Shown: positions 24,293 to 36,276, counted from the first letter of the stretch. The stretch is 64,000 nucleotides of DNA from Ilex aquifolium (GCA_951799425.1 OX637409.1:18277960-18341959); one strand, 5' to 3'. Notes: generated by a model from the sequence alone, not told the origin. A program made the numbers and translations.

Positions 24293-25394
24293 TTATAGGA
24301 AATGGTTGATAGAAGAAGAGTTGAGACCAGAGAGTTCTGGCCATGTATTTCCACCCCAGTACTGATTATTTTCTGATGAAATACTCAAAAACTGCCTTGA
24401 TAAATTTGACCCTTGGTTGTTTTCCACTTTCACTGGAGCCGCATGAGTAACCCCTGTGCTCGTTGCTGTGGACAGTTGATGACTTTCTCCAGCCATGGAA
24501 GATGGTGCTTCAACTCCATTTTGATAAGGGAATAAGCCGGTGGGTGGCTCGAAACCGGCAAAGAAAGGAAATCTCCATTGATCTGCACCTCCAGCAACTA
24601 AAATGTTGCTGTTTCCTCCTGAATGATTACCCATCTGGAAAGTCATATGAGTCTCTGGCTCAAATCCACCAATATTTGATCCAATATTAGCCCCTCCATA
24701 CTGATTTAGATTTTGTACACTAGCCATGAGAGATAATTGTGATGGTGGCTGTAGCAAATGGCCAGTACTCATCCTTGCACTGCAGCTAGAGGGACTTGCA
24801 CTTGTGGGATTAGAACCCGTCTTCCGTTCACCGGTGACAGCAGATTTTGAGCAATTGCTTTTGTTTCTCTTGTTTCTCCGGCACCCTCCACCCACCGGAA
24901 CGTTTCTTAGGGCACCACCTCGTGTCCAGTATCGTCGACATGTCTTACAGAAGTGCCGAGGCTGTGAGCGGCTGTAATTATTGTAGTAGCAAAACTTAGT
25001 ATTAGTAGAATCACACCTCGGGCAATTTAGTGCTGCTTCTGGAAGAGGTAGCTGAGCCAGCCGAGCTTGATCGACTACTGAACCAGGTCTGATTGGGCCG
25101 CCTCCACCACCTCCCACTTGAGGCGGTGGGGGTGGCGGTGGAAGCTGAAGATTGTCACCGCCACTTCCTTGTTGATGATTTGCTTGCTGTAATTGAAACA
25201 CCCCAAAGAAGGAAAGTAATAGTTTAGATATCAAGTATATTCAAGAAGAGTTCAGTTTACACAAGAATAAAATGAATATTATCTTTTTAATCTTGCTTTT
25301 TTTTGATGAAGAAGATGTGGAAGGAGGTTGATGAAAACCTTACCTGGTGCCAATTGGGATGGTCTAGATAGACTGGAACCGATGAGAAAGCCAT
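24293..25394 (-). CDS. Dof zinc-finger transcription factor, 2 exons, 314 aa
   Basis: A nuclear plant-specific regulator that binds AAAG-core sites through one C2C2 zinc finger. Exons are 25394-25344 and 25186-24293, phase 0, GT-AG. Exon 1 encodes only [17 protein letters not shown], a typical Dof N-terminus with intron position to match. It is hidden in a different frame from the longest open frame there, which has no ATG. Zinc ligands are C72, C75, C97 and C100 with the standard CX2C-X21-CX2C spacing. The basic region ([20 protein letters not shown]) follows. A proline and glycine run precedes the finger. The C-terminus ends [18 protein letters not shown], a motif I recall from the DOF2.1/DOF5.1-type subgroup. 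In the finger loop [11 protein letters not shown] has R-S where most family members have L-T or similar. No exact orthologue is claimed. Confidence 0.95.
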
Positions 25395-25715
25395 GGTTTA
25401 GATTTAATCTTTTCTCTTTTGTAAAGGCCAAAGGGTAGTGATGCGTTTTTTTGGAAATATATGCTGGAGAATCAGAGTAAGAGGAAAATACCAAAGCTAA
25501 GAGAGATAGAGAAAAAGAGAAAGAAGAAGAAGGAAATTAGATGGGGAGAGGCTTTTGCTTGTTTAATTTTCTTTCATTCCCCATCTCTTTTTGTTTTATT
25601 ATATTTTTAGGGTTTTGAGTGGGCGAAGTTTCTTAGCCTTTAAGCTTTCTTGTGATTCCCGTTGGACTGCATTTTAGTGCTCGGGAAAAAAAGAGAGTTG
25701 TGACTGCTCCATGCA

Positions 25716-25718
<3 letters not shown>

Positions 25719-25772
<54 letters not shown>

Positions 25773-25780
25773 GAGAGAGA
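25719..25780. repeat. (GA)n microsatellite upstream of the Dof gene
   Basis: About 30 GA units with one interruption (GATA), some 330 bp upstream of the Dof start codon. It probably lies in the promoter or 5' UTR. Confidence 0.95.
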
Positions 25781-26873
25781 ATGGCCCCAGCTCACAGATC
25801 ACATTCATTCTGGGGTTAGCTTTACTTTTGCCACATGACATGAGTATTCTACCTGATCGTATTACACCAAAGTACTAGTTTGAGATTTAAGTTGATAGTG
25901 AAACCAACTTAATATTAATACCCACTTCTGCTAATCCAATACTAAAGACAGATTAGATTAAAAGATAAGGTCAGATAATTAAACCTAAATACCATTACCC
26001 TTCAAATTTAAATCCTTCTATTTCACTTCACTAGAATGCCAATGTAACCCATAGAAATCCACTAGTGTGACCTTGTGAATTGAATGGAAATTCAAAATTA
26101 AGAGGATTAGAACGCGTTTTAGCTTCTTCGTTCTGTTTCATTTTCTTCTTCCTCCCTCATTTTTGCCCTCATCTATTTTAATTTCATAGTTCTTTTGGGT
26201 AGTTTAAATTTTAGTTCAGGCAAGTACAGTAAAAACTCACCAAGGCTAGGACATTAACATCCTCAGTACTAACTTCCTGGGAAAAGAAAAAACATCTTGA
26301 GTAGTAGCTAGCTTTAGCACAATGAAAATAATTGCAGCCCAAAATACTCTTGGTATGTGTAATCCCCTTCCACTTCTACTTTCCAATGAGATTTGCAAAG
26401 TCATTGTTTAATTCCAAGATTCTCTCTGAACCATATAAACCCATTACTCCTGCCAATTCCTATACGGAATGTATGTTTTGAAAACTTTATTCATAATATT
26501 CCATTTTACAAAAAGAAAAACCAGCTTCTAGATTTTTCGGAAGGTATATAGTTTTATTAATCCAAAAACTATAGACATTACGACAAAACTCAAAACATCG
26601 AAAGGAAAGCATGCTCACGAAAAGGCTTATAGTTTCCGAAAAAAAGAGACCACGAGACTTCAAAACAAAAGAGGAAACTGTGCAGACTCCAACTATCGGA
26701 GTATTAAAGAGAACCCAAAAAACTATTGGAAAATTTGTGCTCTGAGATCCAACCATTGGTAAATGCAACAAGACATATCACTTTAGGGCTTTAATACCTT
26801 TAGTTGATGAGGTTATGTCAATCAACTCTTTCATGAGTTAGCCCTAGTGAGCCCTGTGTGCACAGTCGGATAT
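25781..26873. other. Upstream region of the Dof gene, no other gene recognised
   Basis: AT-rich. Presumably includes the Dof promoter. A 94-codon open frame on the minus strand (26487-26771) shows no motif and was not called. Confidence 0.45.
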
Positions 26874-26881
26874 GTTTTGAG

Positions 26882-27429
26882 TAGGGGTGTTCACCCTACC
26901 GTACACGTAGAAAATATGGTTTTCTGTCTTTCTATTCGATATTTTGCGGAATAATTTTTTTTTGGTCTACCCTATCCGATCAAGTGTGGTACTCCTACCC
27001 GACTTCTGGCCAAATTAATCGGGTAGGAAATCGGGTGAACACTTTTGTAATTATCAATTTTTGAATCATTTTAACAATTCAATTAAATAGCATGCATCAA
27101 TTTAACAACACAATAAACCAATAATTCTAAAACCTAAAACAATTACAACAACAATTACAATAAAACACAAGAAAACATAAACATCAATCCATCATAATTG
27201 TTGCACAAATACAATAACAATTATTTTAAGGTTAAACCATATGATTAGGGAATTAGGGTTTTTAGGGTAGGGTAGAAATACAGAGATTAATGGCTATTCT
27301 GCATTCCTACCCGATTTAATCAGAAGACCAAAAACTCTTCTGTATTTCTACCCGATTTTTTCGGCTAGCCGTTCAATAGGGTCGGGTAGGGTAGGAAATT
27401 GCGGCTAATCGAAAATTTAAACACCCATA
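26882..27429. mobile_element. Non-autonomous hAT element, 548 bp
   Basis: Exact 8-bp direct repeats GTTTTGAG flank it (26874-26881 and 27430-27437). Ends are TAGGGGTGTT on the left and AACACCCATA on the right, inverted with one mismatch. Internal sequence repeats ACCCGA/TCGGGTAGG words near both ends. No coding capacity. Confidence 0.87.
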
Positions 27430-27451
27430 GTTTTGAGGTATATAATAATAT

Positions 27452-27847
27452 GGGTAAAATATATTTTTAGTCCCCAAAGTATGTGTGTAATATATATTTG
27501 GTCTCCAATATTTTAATTGTGTGTATTTGGTCCTTAATGTTTTTAATTTGTATTTACGTGGTCAAATCTCAAATGTTCGTAAAAAATTATTAACGGCTCT
27601 GCTTACACCCCAATCATGTGGGAGCAAATAAACACAAATTATGAATTTTAGAGAACAAATAGACATAAAATTAAGAATCACGTGATTGACGCGTGAACAG
27701 AAATGTCAATGATTTTCTAACGAACGTTTGGATTGGACCACAAAAATAAAAATTAGGAACCTTATGAACTAAATAGACACAATTAAAATATTAGGAACCA
27801 AATAAACACTAAATACATACTTTGAGAATTAAAAATGTATTTTACCC
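27452..27847. mobile_element. Long-TIR MITE with 9-bp TSD (Mutator-like), 396 bp
   Basis: Exact 9-bp direct repeats TAATAATAT (27443-27451 and 27848-27856). The left end GGGTAAAATATATTTTTAGT pairs with the right end AATGTATTTTACCC. Pairing continues inward for well over 100 bp with mismatches, so the element can fold on itself. No coding capacity. Confidence 0.87.
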
Positions 27848-28049
27848 TAATAATATTCTCAATAAAAATGATTCAGTTATAATGTCAGAAATCAAAATAC
27901 CCAGACATATGTGGATAGACAACATTAAAGCATTTTGTATGGAAAAACATGTTCCTTAAGCGCTAAGGACTAAGGCCCTCAACCAAATACTCTTAGAATG
28001 GCAATGCTATGCTGACTAACTCTTTATTTTAAATAATGTGACATATTTA

Positions 28050-28598
28050 GGGTTAATTGTATTGGAGGTCCCTAAAATATAGATTTTGTCTTATTTTCAT
28101 CCCCAATGTTTTAATTGCATCATTTTAGTCCCTAAAATATTGAATATGTTTTTATATTAGTCATCAAGTAGACAACGTCCAAATTGCTAATGATTTTTTA
28201 TCATAAACTTGTCACATCATACCTAAATATGGACAAAAAATAATTTTGATAGCTCTTAAACAAAATTTGAGTAGCTCTTGACAAAAAATGTGTAATATGA
28301 GTAGTTTTTGACCAAAAATGAGATAACTCATGATCAAAACTGTGTAATTTGGGTAGCTATTTAACCAAAATTTAATTAGAAATTTGATCAAGAATTATTT
28401 AAATTATTTTTTTGTATATATGCAAGTATCACGTGACAAATTTATGATAAAAAATCGTTAGCAATCTAGACGTTGTCTGCATAAGGGATCATATAGAAAC
28501 ATATTCAATATTTCAGGGACCAAAATGATGTAATTGAAATATTAGGGACTAAAATAAAACAAATGCTATACTTTGGGGACCTCAAATACAATTAACCC
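28050..28598. mobile_element. Long-TIR MITE with 9-bp TSD (Mutator-like), 549 bp
   Basis: Exact 9-bp direct repeats ACATATTTA (28041-28049 and 28599-28607). The left end GGGTTAATTGTATTGGAGGT pairs with the right end ACCTCAAATACAATTAACCC. The arms extend roughly 170 bp by eye, including AACGTCCAAATTGCTAATGA on the left and its inverted counterpart near 28455-28480. The central 200 bp has short tandem-like copies of a GAGTAG(C/T)T(C/T)TTGA word. Confidence 0.88.
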
Positions 28599-28732
28599 AC
28601 ATATTTATATTCATTAGATAAATGGATGATTGTATCATATATGAAACATTTGTATATAAATTTAGTAAGTACCACTTTATTGTAAGAATATAAAATTCCG
28701 ATAGCTTTTGACACCCCAAACTTCAATGGAAG

Positions 28733-29049
28733 TAGGGGTGTTAATCAAGACAAATTATTAGGGATTGGCTCAGGCTCGGCTCGGATATAATTCGGTTCGA
28801 GTTCGACATGTGTTCTTAAAGAGCTGAGCTTGAACAATTTTTTAGACTTGTTTAAAAAAAAAGTCTAAATAGCTCGGCTCGAGCTCTTAAAAATCAGCTC
28901 GTTTATATGTAAAATAGTCGAGTTACTCGGGTTCAGCCTGAGTTTCAACAATTTTTTAGGCTCATTTAAAAAAAACGAATTCGACAAACTCGAGTTCAAG
29001 CTCGTAAAACTCGACTCAAGCTCATAAAATTCGATTCAATTAACCCCTA
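28733..29049. mobile_element. Small hAT-like element, 317 bp
   Basis: Ends TAGGGGTGTTAAT and ATTAACCCCTA are inverted copies. Flanking octamers AATGGAAG (28725-28732) and AATAAAAG (29050-29057) agree at 6 of 8 positions, a decayed 8-bp duplication. The inside is rich in GGCTCGGCTCG and CTCGAGTT words, typical of a common plant repeat. Confidence 0.65.
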
Positions 29050-29059
29050 AATAAAAGTG

Positions 29060-30094
29060 AGGAAACTAATTCCATTGCCTGAAGTTCTATACACATCACA
29101 CATGGTACCTATGCTATCAAATGTAGCCATCGAGCATAATGGAAAATATGACTATTAATAGATTATAACAGAGAAACAGAATTCATATATCCCAATCTCA
29201 AATAATTGTGATAAAGACTTTGTCCATTTCAACATAAACACATGAAAAAATTATCAAACACCATTGTGTGCGTAGCTCATCAGTCATCACTGGACTTCCA
29301 AACTGAAGAGGAGGGGAGCCATTCCCTGGTGAAAAGCACGTAGTTTGTGGCCCCAGAAGGTCTACACATGCAGCGACAGAGAAGGTGGTCAAGCATCAAT
29401 CAATCGTATTTATAGGATTCTCATGGTCTGTATTATTGGCTGCCATTTTCACCTTTTTGGTACCTCTGCTAACCCAATATACAGTCCCTACTAGCCTACG
29501 GAATTTATACGGATTTGGCCGGTGGACAGCAAAAAAAAAAAGCATGATTCCATATCACCAAGACAATGAAACAACCCATTGCTTTTCCATTTTATGAGTT
29601 AGCAATTGTTATGATGTCAACCTATAAATTGGTCACTTCACTTTGGGTTTCCAGGGATCACTTCACATTTTTCACTTGTGGAAGACACATAAGGGTCGTG
29701 GCACCTTCAATCGCCATGCACGTGCATGGAGCTCAGACTCAAGAGTCCTCTGATTTGGTTTTAATACATAATATATATTACTTAATATGTTTGATGTTGT
29801 TCAGTGTACCCATTACAAGTTTGTTGATTTGTTTATTAATGGAATCTTATGTGGGATCGAGGTTTCTTCGGGGAACAAAGGATCAAGGTTGGCGGTGTGT
29901 TAGAATCTAATTCCCTCTCTCTGACACACATTGGCTTTTGCAAACTTTCATGTCAAAAGCACCACAAACGCAGAAATATAGTTGGAAAGGAAGCAATATC
30001 GCAGCTTTAATGCACGTACCCCACCCCCCCCCCCCCCCCCCTCCCCCCCTTTTTTCCCTTCCCTTCTCTCTCTCCAAACCCACTCCACACACAC
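29060..30094. other. Intergenic, no gene recognised
   Basis: Open frames at 29385-29910 show no recognisable family. A poly-C run of about 20 lies at 30023-30041. No bounded repeat is seen. Confidence 0.45.
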
Positions 30095-30353
30095 AAGGCT
30101 GATAATGGAGCCGAGAGTTATTCGGGTTCACTCATTTTAAGCTCAATTCGTTTTTTAAAATGAATCGATCTCGAACATTTTTTTAGATTCGTTTAATAAA
30201 AAAGAGCTTATAAAGTTCGGTTCGAACTGACAAAACTCATATATAAAATAGTCGAACTATTTGGGCTCGGGTCGTTTTGAGCTTGGCTTAGACTCGACTC
30301 GTTTTTTAAACGAGCAAAACTTGAACAATTTTTTGAATTCGATGATCAGCCCT
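30095..30353. mobile_element. Candidate small hAT-like element
   Basis: Ends AAGGCTGATAAT and ATGATCAGCCCT are imperfect inverted copies. Inside are GGCTCGG, TCGAAC and CTCGACTCG words like those in the 28733 element. The flanks (ACACACAC and CTACACAC) are similar but lie in simple sequence, so the duplication is uncertain. Confidence 0.42.
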
Positions 30354-30459
30354 CTACACACCCAAACACAATGTCACACTCAGTTTTATATACAAAGTTT
30401 AGAATAAAACAGTTTTAATTTAGTATTCAGATTTAAAAAATGTTATTTAGACATAATTT

Positions 30460-30570
30460 AAGAATTTAATCTAAAGACTTAATTCAATGTAACCATTGAA
30501 CTGAGAGTGAGTTTCAACTAACATTAAAACTTATATCTAATCCAATGATTATATTAAATTAAGTACCCTT
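30460..30570 (-). mobile_element. Degenerate MITE fragment of the 60158-type family, inverted
   Basis: GTTTCAACTAACATTAAAAC followed by ATCTAATCCAATGATTAT matches the reverse complement of the centre of the 21561 copy. Termini are not recognisable. Confidence 0.35.
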
Positions 30571-30579
30571 CTAATATAA

Positions 30580-31630
30580 ATAAATAAATCTGCCAATTAG
30601 ACCCCCCTCTCCCTCCCCAATTGGATGTAAAACTTGTTGGGGCCAACTAAATTAGGAACAAAACCGCTGATTTAATGGCTACAATAAATAAAGTCCTCAA
30701 ATTATGTTCAAGTAACATTGTCGAGAAAGAAAAATGTTTTTTTCAAATTATTGCAAATGCATCTGACTTTAAATCAACACCATACAAGGGACTAAACAAT
30801 AACTTTATAAGCCATTAAGCAAAATCCAGTACAATTGTGAAGGAACAAGGCCAGGAAAAAAAAGTCTTCTCTCATATTCCTATTCCATGTAACAAATTAC
30901 TTAAAAGTGCATGGCCATGGAATGGAACAACTGACTTGTGGTGGCAATAAATTCAGACCATTTTGACATAAAGGTGTATCCTTCTCAATAATCAATACAA
31001 TCCCAATCATGAATGATGCAATATAGCATCCATTATACATAGAAGAAAAATGAAAAAGTGGTGATAAATCTTTCATTTTTTTTTATTAATAAGTTTGTTG
31101 TTAAAAGTGTCGATCAACTTAACTGCTAAAATCTTTAGATAAATCAATCAGAGAACTGAGATTGAATCCCGCCTCAATTAAATGTATATATATGTTCTTC
31201 TTATGTGGCACGATGGGGCACAAAGACGAGGATTGCATTATCACAAATGTCGGACACTAGAATGAACAATGTTATACTTACCAAATAACATTGATTTACT
31301 CTTTGGTTTGCTAGACATGTTGGAACATGGTGCACTAGGTGGCCACCCTCAAAGATTATTAGATCAAATCATTATAGAAAATTTAAAAAAATACTTTAAA
31401 AAGTGAACCACTAAGATCCCCATTTTCAGCACATTTATGTGACCAAAATTAGTAACTTTAAATAAAGATAGTCTTGATGGTGTGAGACAGACACAAGGCT
31501 CTAGTGATTTGAAAATGAGGTGGCCTTGGACATTTTAATACTGGTCCAATAGCCTGCATTGATTATTGGGCTGGGATTAAGATAGTCCATACTAAACTTA
31601 GGTTGAGCCCAAGTAGAAGTTAGAGTATAT
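30580..31630. other. Intergenic, no gene recognised
   Basis: AT-rich spacer up to the copia LTR. Nothing bounded or coding was found. Confidence 0.45.
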
Positions 31631-31634
31631 ATAT

Positions 31635-32004
31635 TATAGGATCTCAAAATAATAAAATAATCAAGCATTCAAATAATCTCACACACACACAGAATTATCA
31701 AAGAAAGCAAAGAAAATAAAAGACAAAGCTTTCAGCAACACAACAAAACCAATGAAGACATTAAAAGCCCAACATCAAAACAATTTTTTTTTCTTCTATC
31801 TCAAGGTTCACGGCTACAAGAATATTTAAAACAAGCAAATAATCTAATACTAATCTTACTCTATTTTTAATAAAACATATCAAAACTAACTAGAATATTC
31901 TATGGGTCAAAACTCTTAAATCCATTAAAATTTTAATTACAAACTAATACTAAATAAATAAATAAGGAATAAATTACATGAAGTGTTTATGTCAAACTTC
32001 AACA
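31635..32004 (-). mobile_element. 3' LTR of a copia retrotransposon, about 370 bp
   Basis: On the minus strand a purine tract CAAGGGAGGC (32014-32005) leads straight into TGTTGAAGTTTGAC, the standard join of polypurine tract and LTR. A TATA-like run and a GAGATCCTATAAT end lie at the far side. The outer boundary is approximate and no target duplication was found. Confidence 0.6.
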
Positions 32005-34089
32005 GCCTCCCTTGAACCAAACTCTTCAGTCTTGATCATCCACATTATTCGCTTCAGTTTCACGAATGCATTTAATTTAAATGGCTTGATAAAAATATCT
32101 GCAATCTGATTTTCGGATTGACAATATAGGATCTCAATCTTGCCATCAACAATCACGTCACGAATATAATGATCCTTGACATGAATATGTTTGGTCTTTC
32201 CATTTAAAACTGAATTCTTTGACAATAGAATAGCTGACATGTTATCGCAAAAAATCTTTGAAATTTTTTTTTTGTGCATGCAGCAAAAACCAAAGCATAC
32301 AATGTAACCAAACTGTTTTGGTAGCACTACTAATGGTTGCATTATACTCTGCTTCAGCAGTAGACAAGACAATAACTTTTTTTTTTTGAAGACTAGAAAA
32401 AAATTCCTAAACCGATTTGAAAACATTACCCTAAAGTACTCTTTACTTTTTTCACATCACCTCTCCAATCACTATTTATAACAAGAACCAGGAGGTGAAT
32501 AAAGGATACCATTACCCTGAGTACCTTTAACATATCTCAATTTTTTTTTGCTAATTGCAAGTGGGATTGACGTGAAGACTCCATGTATCAGTTGATAAGG
32601 TCAACTTTAAAAACAATATCAAGTCTAGTAGAAGTCAAATAATGTCAACTTCCCACCAACCTTTTGAAATATGTGGGATTCACAAACTCATCGTTCTCAT
32701 CTTACCCAAATTTCAATCTTTCTTCAATAGGAGTCAAAATAGGATTACAATAATCCATTATGAACCGTTTAAGGATATCCTTAGCATATTTCTATTGATT
32801 CTTAGCATATTTTTGTTGATAAATAAAAATCTCACTGTCTGTTCGATTTACTTCAATCTCAAGAAAATAAGATATCAAACCCATATCAATCATCTCAAAT
32901 TAAAAAATATCACCTTCCTGAATTTATCAATTAATTTCAAGTTATTCCGTGTGAAAATAAGATCATCCACATACAAATGCACAATAATAATATCTCCATA
33001 GGACTTAGTTTTAACATATAAAGTGTGTTCATAGGGACATCTCTAAAAATCATTCTCCACAAAATAAGAATCAATCCAGGTGTACCAAGCTCTAGGGGCT
33101 TGTTTAAGCCTATACAAAGCCTTTTTCAACTTATAGACTTTGTTTTCCTCATCTTTATTCACATAACCAGTAGGTTGCTCAGCATAAACTTCCTCTTCAA
33201 CGACACCATTTAAGAAAGTAGATTTCATATCGATTTAAAATATCTTCAAAGAGTTATTAACAGTAATAGAATTAATCATACAAACAGTATCAAACCTAGA
33301 AACAAGAGCAAAAATCTCAAGATAATCAATACCTGACTTTTGTTTGTAATCGTTGGCTACTAACCTCGCTTTGAAGCGATTCACCTCTCTGTTTGGCTTA
33401 CTTGGTCTTGTACACCCATTAACCCCAATAGTCTTCTTTCCCTCTGGAAGAAAAAATAAGCTCTCATGTATTATTTTTCTCAATGACATGAATTTCTTCA
33501 TCTATTACTTTCATCCAATGTTTTTCCTTGCAAGTATCACTAAAAGAAACAAGATTACAATCTGCACATAAAACAAAATTTACATAGTCCTGAAAGATCA
33601 GTGTCAGTGCCCATCACATAGTCTTGCAATCTAACTAGCAAGTGTCATTCACGCTGTGAAAGTCTAGACGACTCTGACTATTGGGATTGAACAATTGGGG
33701 ACTGTCCTACTGGCTGATCACCAACTGAATCATTAACATCAAAAGACACAAGTATAACTGACTTGTCTTCCTTTTGGGACCAATCTCAAACACCCTGCTC
33801 ATCAAAATCCTTACTAATAATCATTTTTCATGTGGTGGGCTTATAAAGCTTGTACCCCTTTGTAACTGAACTGTACCCAATAAAAATACACTTTTCAGTC
33901 TTGTCCTCAAGCTTTTTTCTTGGGAGGATCTAGAACATAAGTATAGACAATACAACAAAACACCTTCAAATGCTAAATGCTAGACTTCTGACCACTCCAA
34001 ATCTCATAAGGAGTTTTTTCTCTTAAAAATTCTACTAGGGGACTTGTTCAAGATATAAACAGCACAAGCAACAACTTCTGTCCAATGAC
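32005..34089 (-). pseudogene. Truncated, frameshifted copia (Ty1-type) polyprotein
   Basis: Read from 34089 downwards. An integrase C-terminal part includes [19 protein letters not shown], with later words such as KCIFIGYSSVTKGYKLYKP recoverable only by changing frame. Reverse transcriptase follows: VNRFKARLVANDYKQKSGID at 33501-33235 and [19 protein letters not shown] at 33228-33043. RNase H and the C-terminus (DNMSAILLSKNSVLNGKTKH, then QSENQIADIFIKPF) end at 31992, running across the tract into the LTR. Stops and frameshifts break all parts. Gag, protease, the integrase front half and the 5' LTR are missing. The upstream break abuts an HSC70 fragment. Not functional. Confidence 0.88.
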
Positions 34090-34505
34090 AAAGGCAGGCT
34101 ATCAAAGGAGGAAATTGAGAAGATGTTTCAGGAAGCAGAGAAATACAAGTCAGAGGATGAGGAACATAAGAAGAAAGTGGAGGCTAAGAATGCACTAGAG
34201 AACTATTCCTATAACATGAGGAACACGGTGAAGGATGAGAAGATTGGTGCCAAGCTCAGCCCAGCTGACAAGAAAAAGATTAAGGATGCTATTGATCAGG
34301 CCATTTCGTGGCTCGATAGCAACCAGCTTGCGGAAGCTGTTGAGTTTGAGGATAAGATGAAGGAGCTTGAGAGCATATATGTAACCCCATAATTGCAAAG
34401 ATGTACCAAGGTGCAGAAGGTGCTGACATGGATGGCTCCATTGATGATGATGCTCCATCAGCTGGTGCAAGTGGTGTTGGCCCTAAGATCGAGGAGGTTG
34501 ACTAA
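34084..34505 (+). pseudogene. 3'-terminal fragment of a cytosolic HSC70 gene, frameshifted
   Basis: Encodes the C-terminal lid of a cytosolic Hsp70 from [14 protein letters not shown] onward, with [20 protein letters not shown] and [17 protein letters not shown]. The ATP-binding and substrate-binding domains are absent. An extra AT pair in the ATATAT at about 34374-34380 shifts the frame and gives an early stop at 34390. Codons for the terminal GPKIEEVD signature remain out of frame, ending at TAA 34503-34505. It retains neither a start nor the catalytic domain. The left edge abuts inverted copia integrase sequence with a CAATGA overlap. Sequence after the stop may be HSC70 3' UTR. Confidence 0.9.
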
Positions 34506-35889
34506 GTGAGTTTTTCCATTGGTATTTCCTTTTTTGTTTCCAGTTCCCCACTATATAGTCTGATAGGGAACTGTGAATTGAATTCTGATGGCACTTATAT
34601 ATGTGCCTTTCATTTTTGGTGCCCAGCTTATGTTTTTGTTTTGGTGCCTGATATTGTTTTGAGACCTATTGCTGATGAATACTTGGTATAGTGTTCATGC
34701 TTTAATTTCTTAACCTTATATTTATTCTGACATTCTCTTTCTGACTGATGGTTCTAAGTTCTAACTGGCACAAGCATCCGCATGTTTGTTTCATTCAGTC
34801 AGACCCAAGAATGTTTTATTATCTGCAAAAACGTTTATCATATATTTTACAATATTTTTCTAGTGCTTATTTCTCTTAGATATAATATGCATGACATTGA
34901 GAGGTGGATAGTGAGCTTGGGATGAGCCATTGATGTGTAGTAATTAATTGTTGTATGCAAAAAGAGTTACGACTATAGGGTTTGGCTATGGTATCATATC
35001 ATTTACTATTTTTTTCAGGTATCTATACCAATTTTTCCGTAAAACTTCCTAACTTTTGAGATGAACTCATTCACTTATTATTTTTTGGCTTCACTTATCA
35101 CTTATTCAGTAGAATTTATTTGTCACTTTTTGGGTAGAACTCATTACTTTTTAGAGTGTTTTTCACTTTTTGGTATACTAACGAAAAATAAAATTTTGAT
35201 ATCATAATTTTTCTTAATGACTATATTTTCCGTACCTGCAAGTACCGTCATGGAGTGGTTGCCGATGGATTTATGTTGGCACTTCATCTGTTTAAGCTAC
35301 ACCTAGTGTCCGATTGACAGTGGGTTCCTTCTGGGGCTAGGATTAATGTTGTTGAAGCTTATGAATCCAATGTGATGGATCAGCTCAATCATTTGAAAAC
35401 TTATCAGAACATATGAAGTCTTACCACAGCCGGTTGAAATAAATGTTTATCGGGGCACAGTCGGAAATGTTCTGAAATAAGAATTTGGGTGATCACCCCA
35501 AGCCGGTTCTTCCCAGTCGAGTATTTTTTCGGCGGCCACGAATTGACACGAGTGCCATGGTACCCACGTAGGTTTGTACTCCAGGCGGGTCGAGACTCAA
35601 CTTTTTAGATCCGGAACCAAACGTAGTAGGCTGGTACACTAGGACTTTGTCGGGGTCATGATTCCTTAGATTCCTTCTGGGAGGGGTACTACAAAGCTTA
35701 ATCTCACGTATGGCTCAAAAAAGTCGGTTTCTCTCATTCTGCTGAGGGAAAGACGATTCTGTTTATAGATTGCTTGTGATCTTACATAAATAAGACCAGA
35801 TTGTTACAGTAATGGTACGAAAATTACCTCACACAGGCCACCTCATTGAACAATTACACATGTCAAACATTGTGATCTAAGGATTAAAA
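34506..35889. other. Unassigned sequence after the HSC70 fragment
   Basis: The first 200-300 bp could be HSC70 3' UTR carried along. 35240-35700 is somewhat richer in GC and looks like degraded repeat DNA, but I could not assign a family. The far right includes the 3' UTR of the minus-strand CX9C gene. Confidence 0.4.
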
Positions 35890-36260
35890 CTACTTTCTTC
35901 CCCTGTTAAGCCTCTGCAGATGATAATTAATGCTTCCCCAAGGCTTTCTGCTTTTGCTAGTCTGCAGGAAAGGAAATCACAAGCTGAAGTGTTAATAGTA
36001 GTGGAAATCTAAAATGGATTGGTTTTCGTTTCAGATTAATTGTTGTTACCAATATAAAGTAATGGAGAATTTAGCCAATGTCCCATCACCTGAGCATCCA
36101 TGCAGGCAGTCATAAGATCCTTTTGCCGAACGCACTTCTCATCATTGTTGTGGTTAAGAGCCAAACAATTAAGGAAAGCCACCATTTCCTTCATGCAGGG
36201 TTTATGGAGGCCTCCGAATTTCTTGGGGTTTATACGTAGACTACCAGCTTTCCGACCCAT
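35890..36260 (-). CDS. Twin CX9C (CHCH) protein, mS37/CHCHD1/Mrp10-type, 2 exons, 80 aa
   Basis: Small helical hairpin protein held by two disulphides. The family member it most resembles is mS37 of the mitochondrial small ribosomal subunit, imported through the MIA40 relay; a role in COX assembly is an alternative because CX9C proteins look alike. Exons are 36260-36090 and 35961-35890, GT-AG, phase 0. The cysteines are C22-X9-C32 and C43-X9-C53, exact twin CX9C spacing. The N-terminus MGRKAGSLRINPKKFGGLHK and the basic C-terminus KPWGSINYHLQRLNRGRK suit an RNA-contacting ribosomal protein. Reading on past the exon 1 donor gives a false 74-aa product. A splice acceptor (TATAG, exon from 36276) lies 16 bp upstream of the ATG, so the leader is spliced. 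Confidence 0.9.
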
Positions 36261-36276
36261 TCTTTCCTAGCTCAAG

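Noticed and set aside
29385..29910. Open frames of 70 and 114 codons
   Set aside because: No domain, atypical composition and no splice partners.
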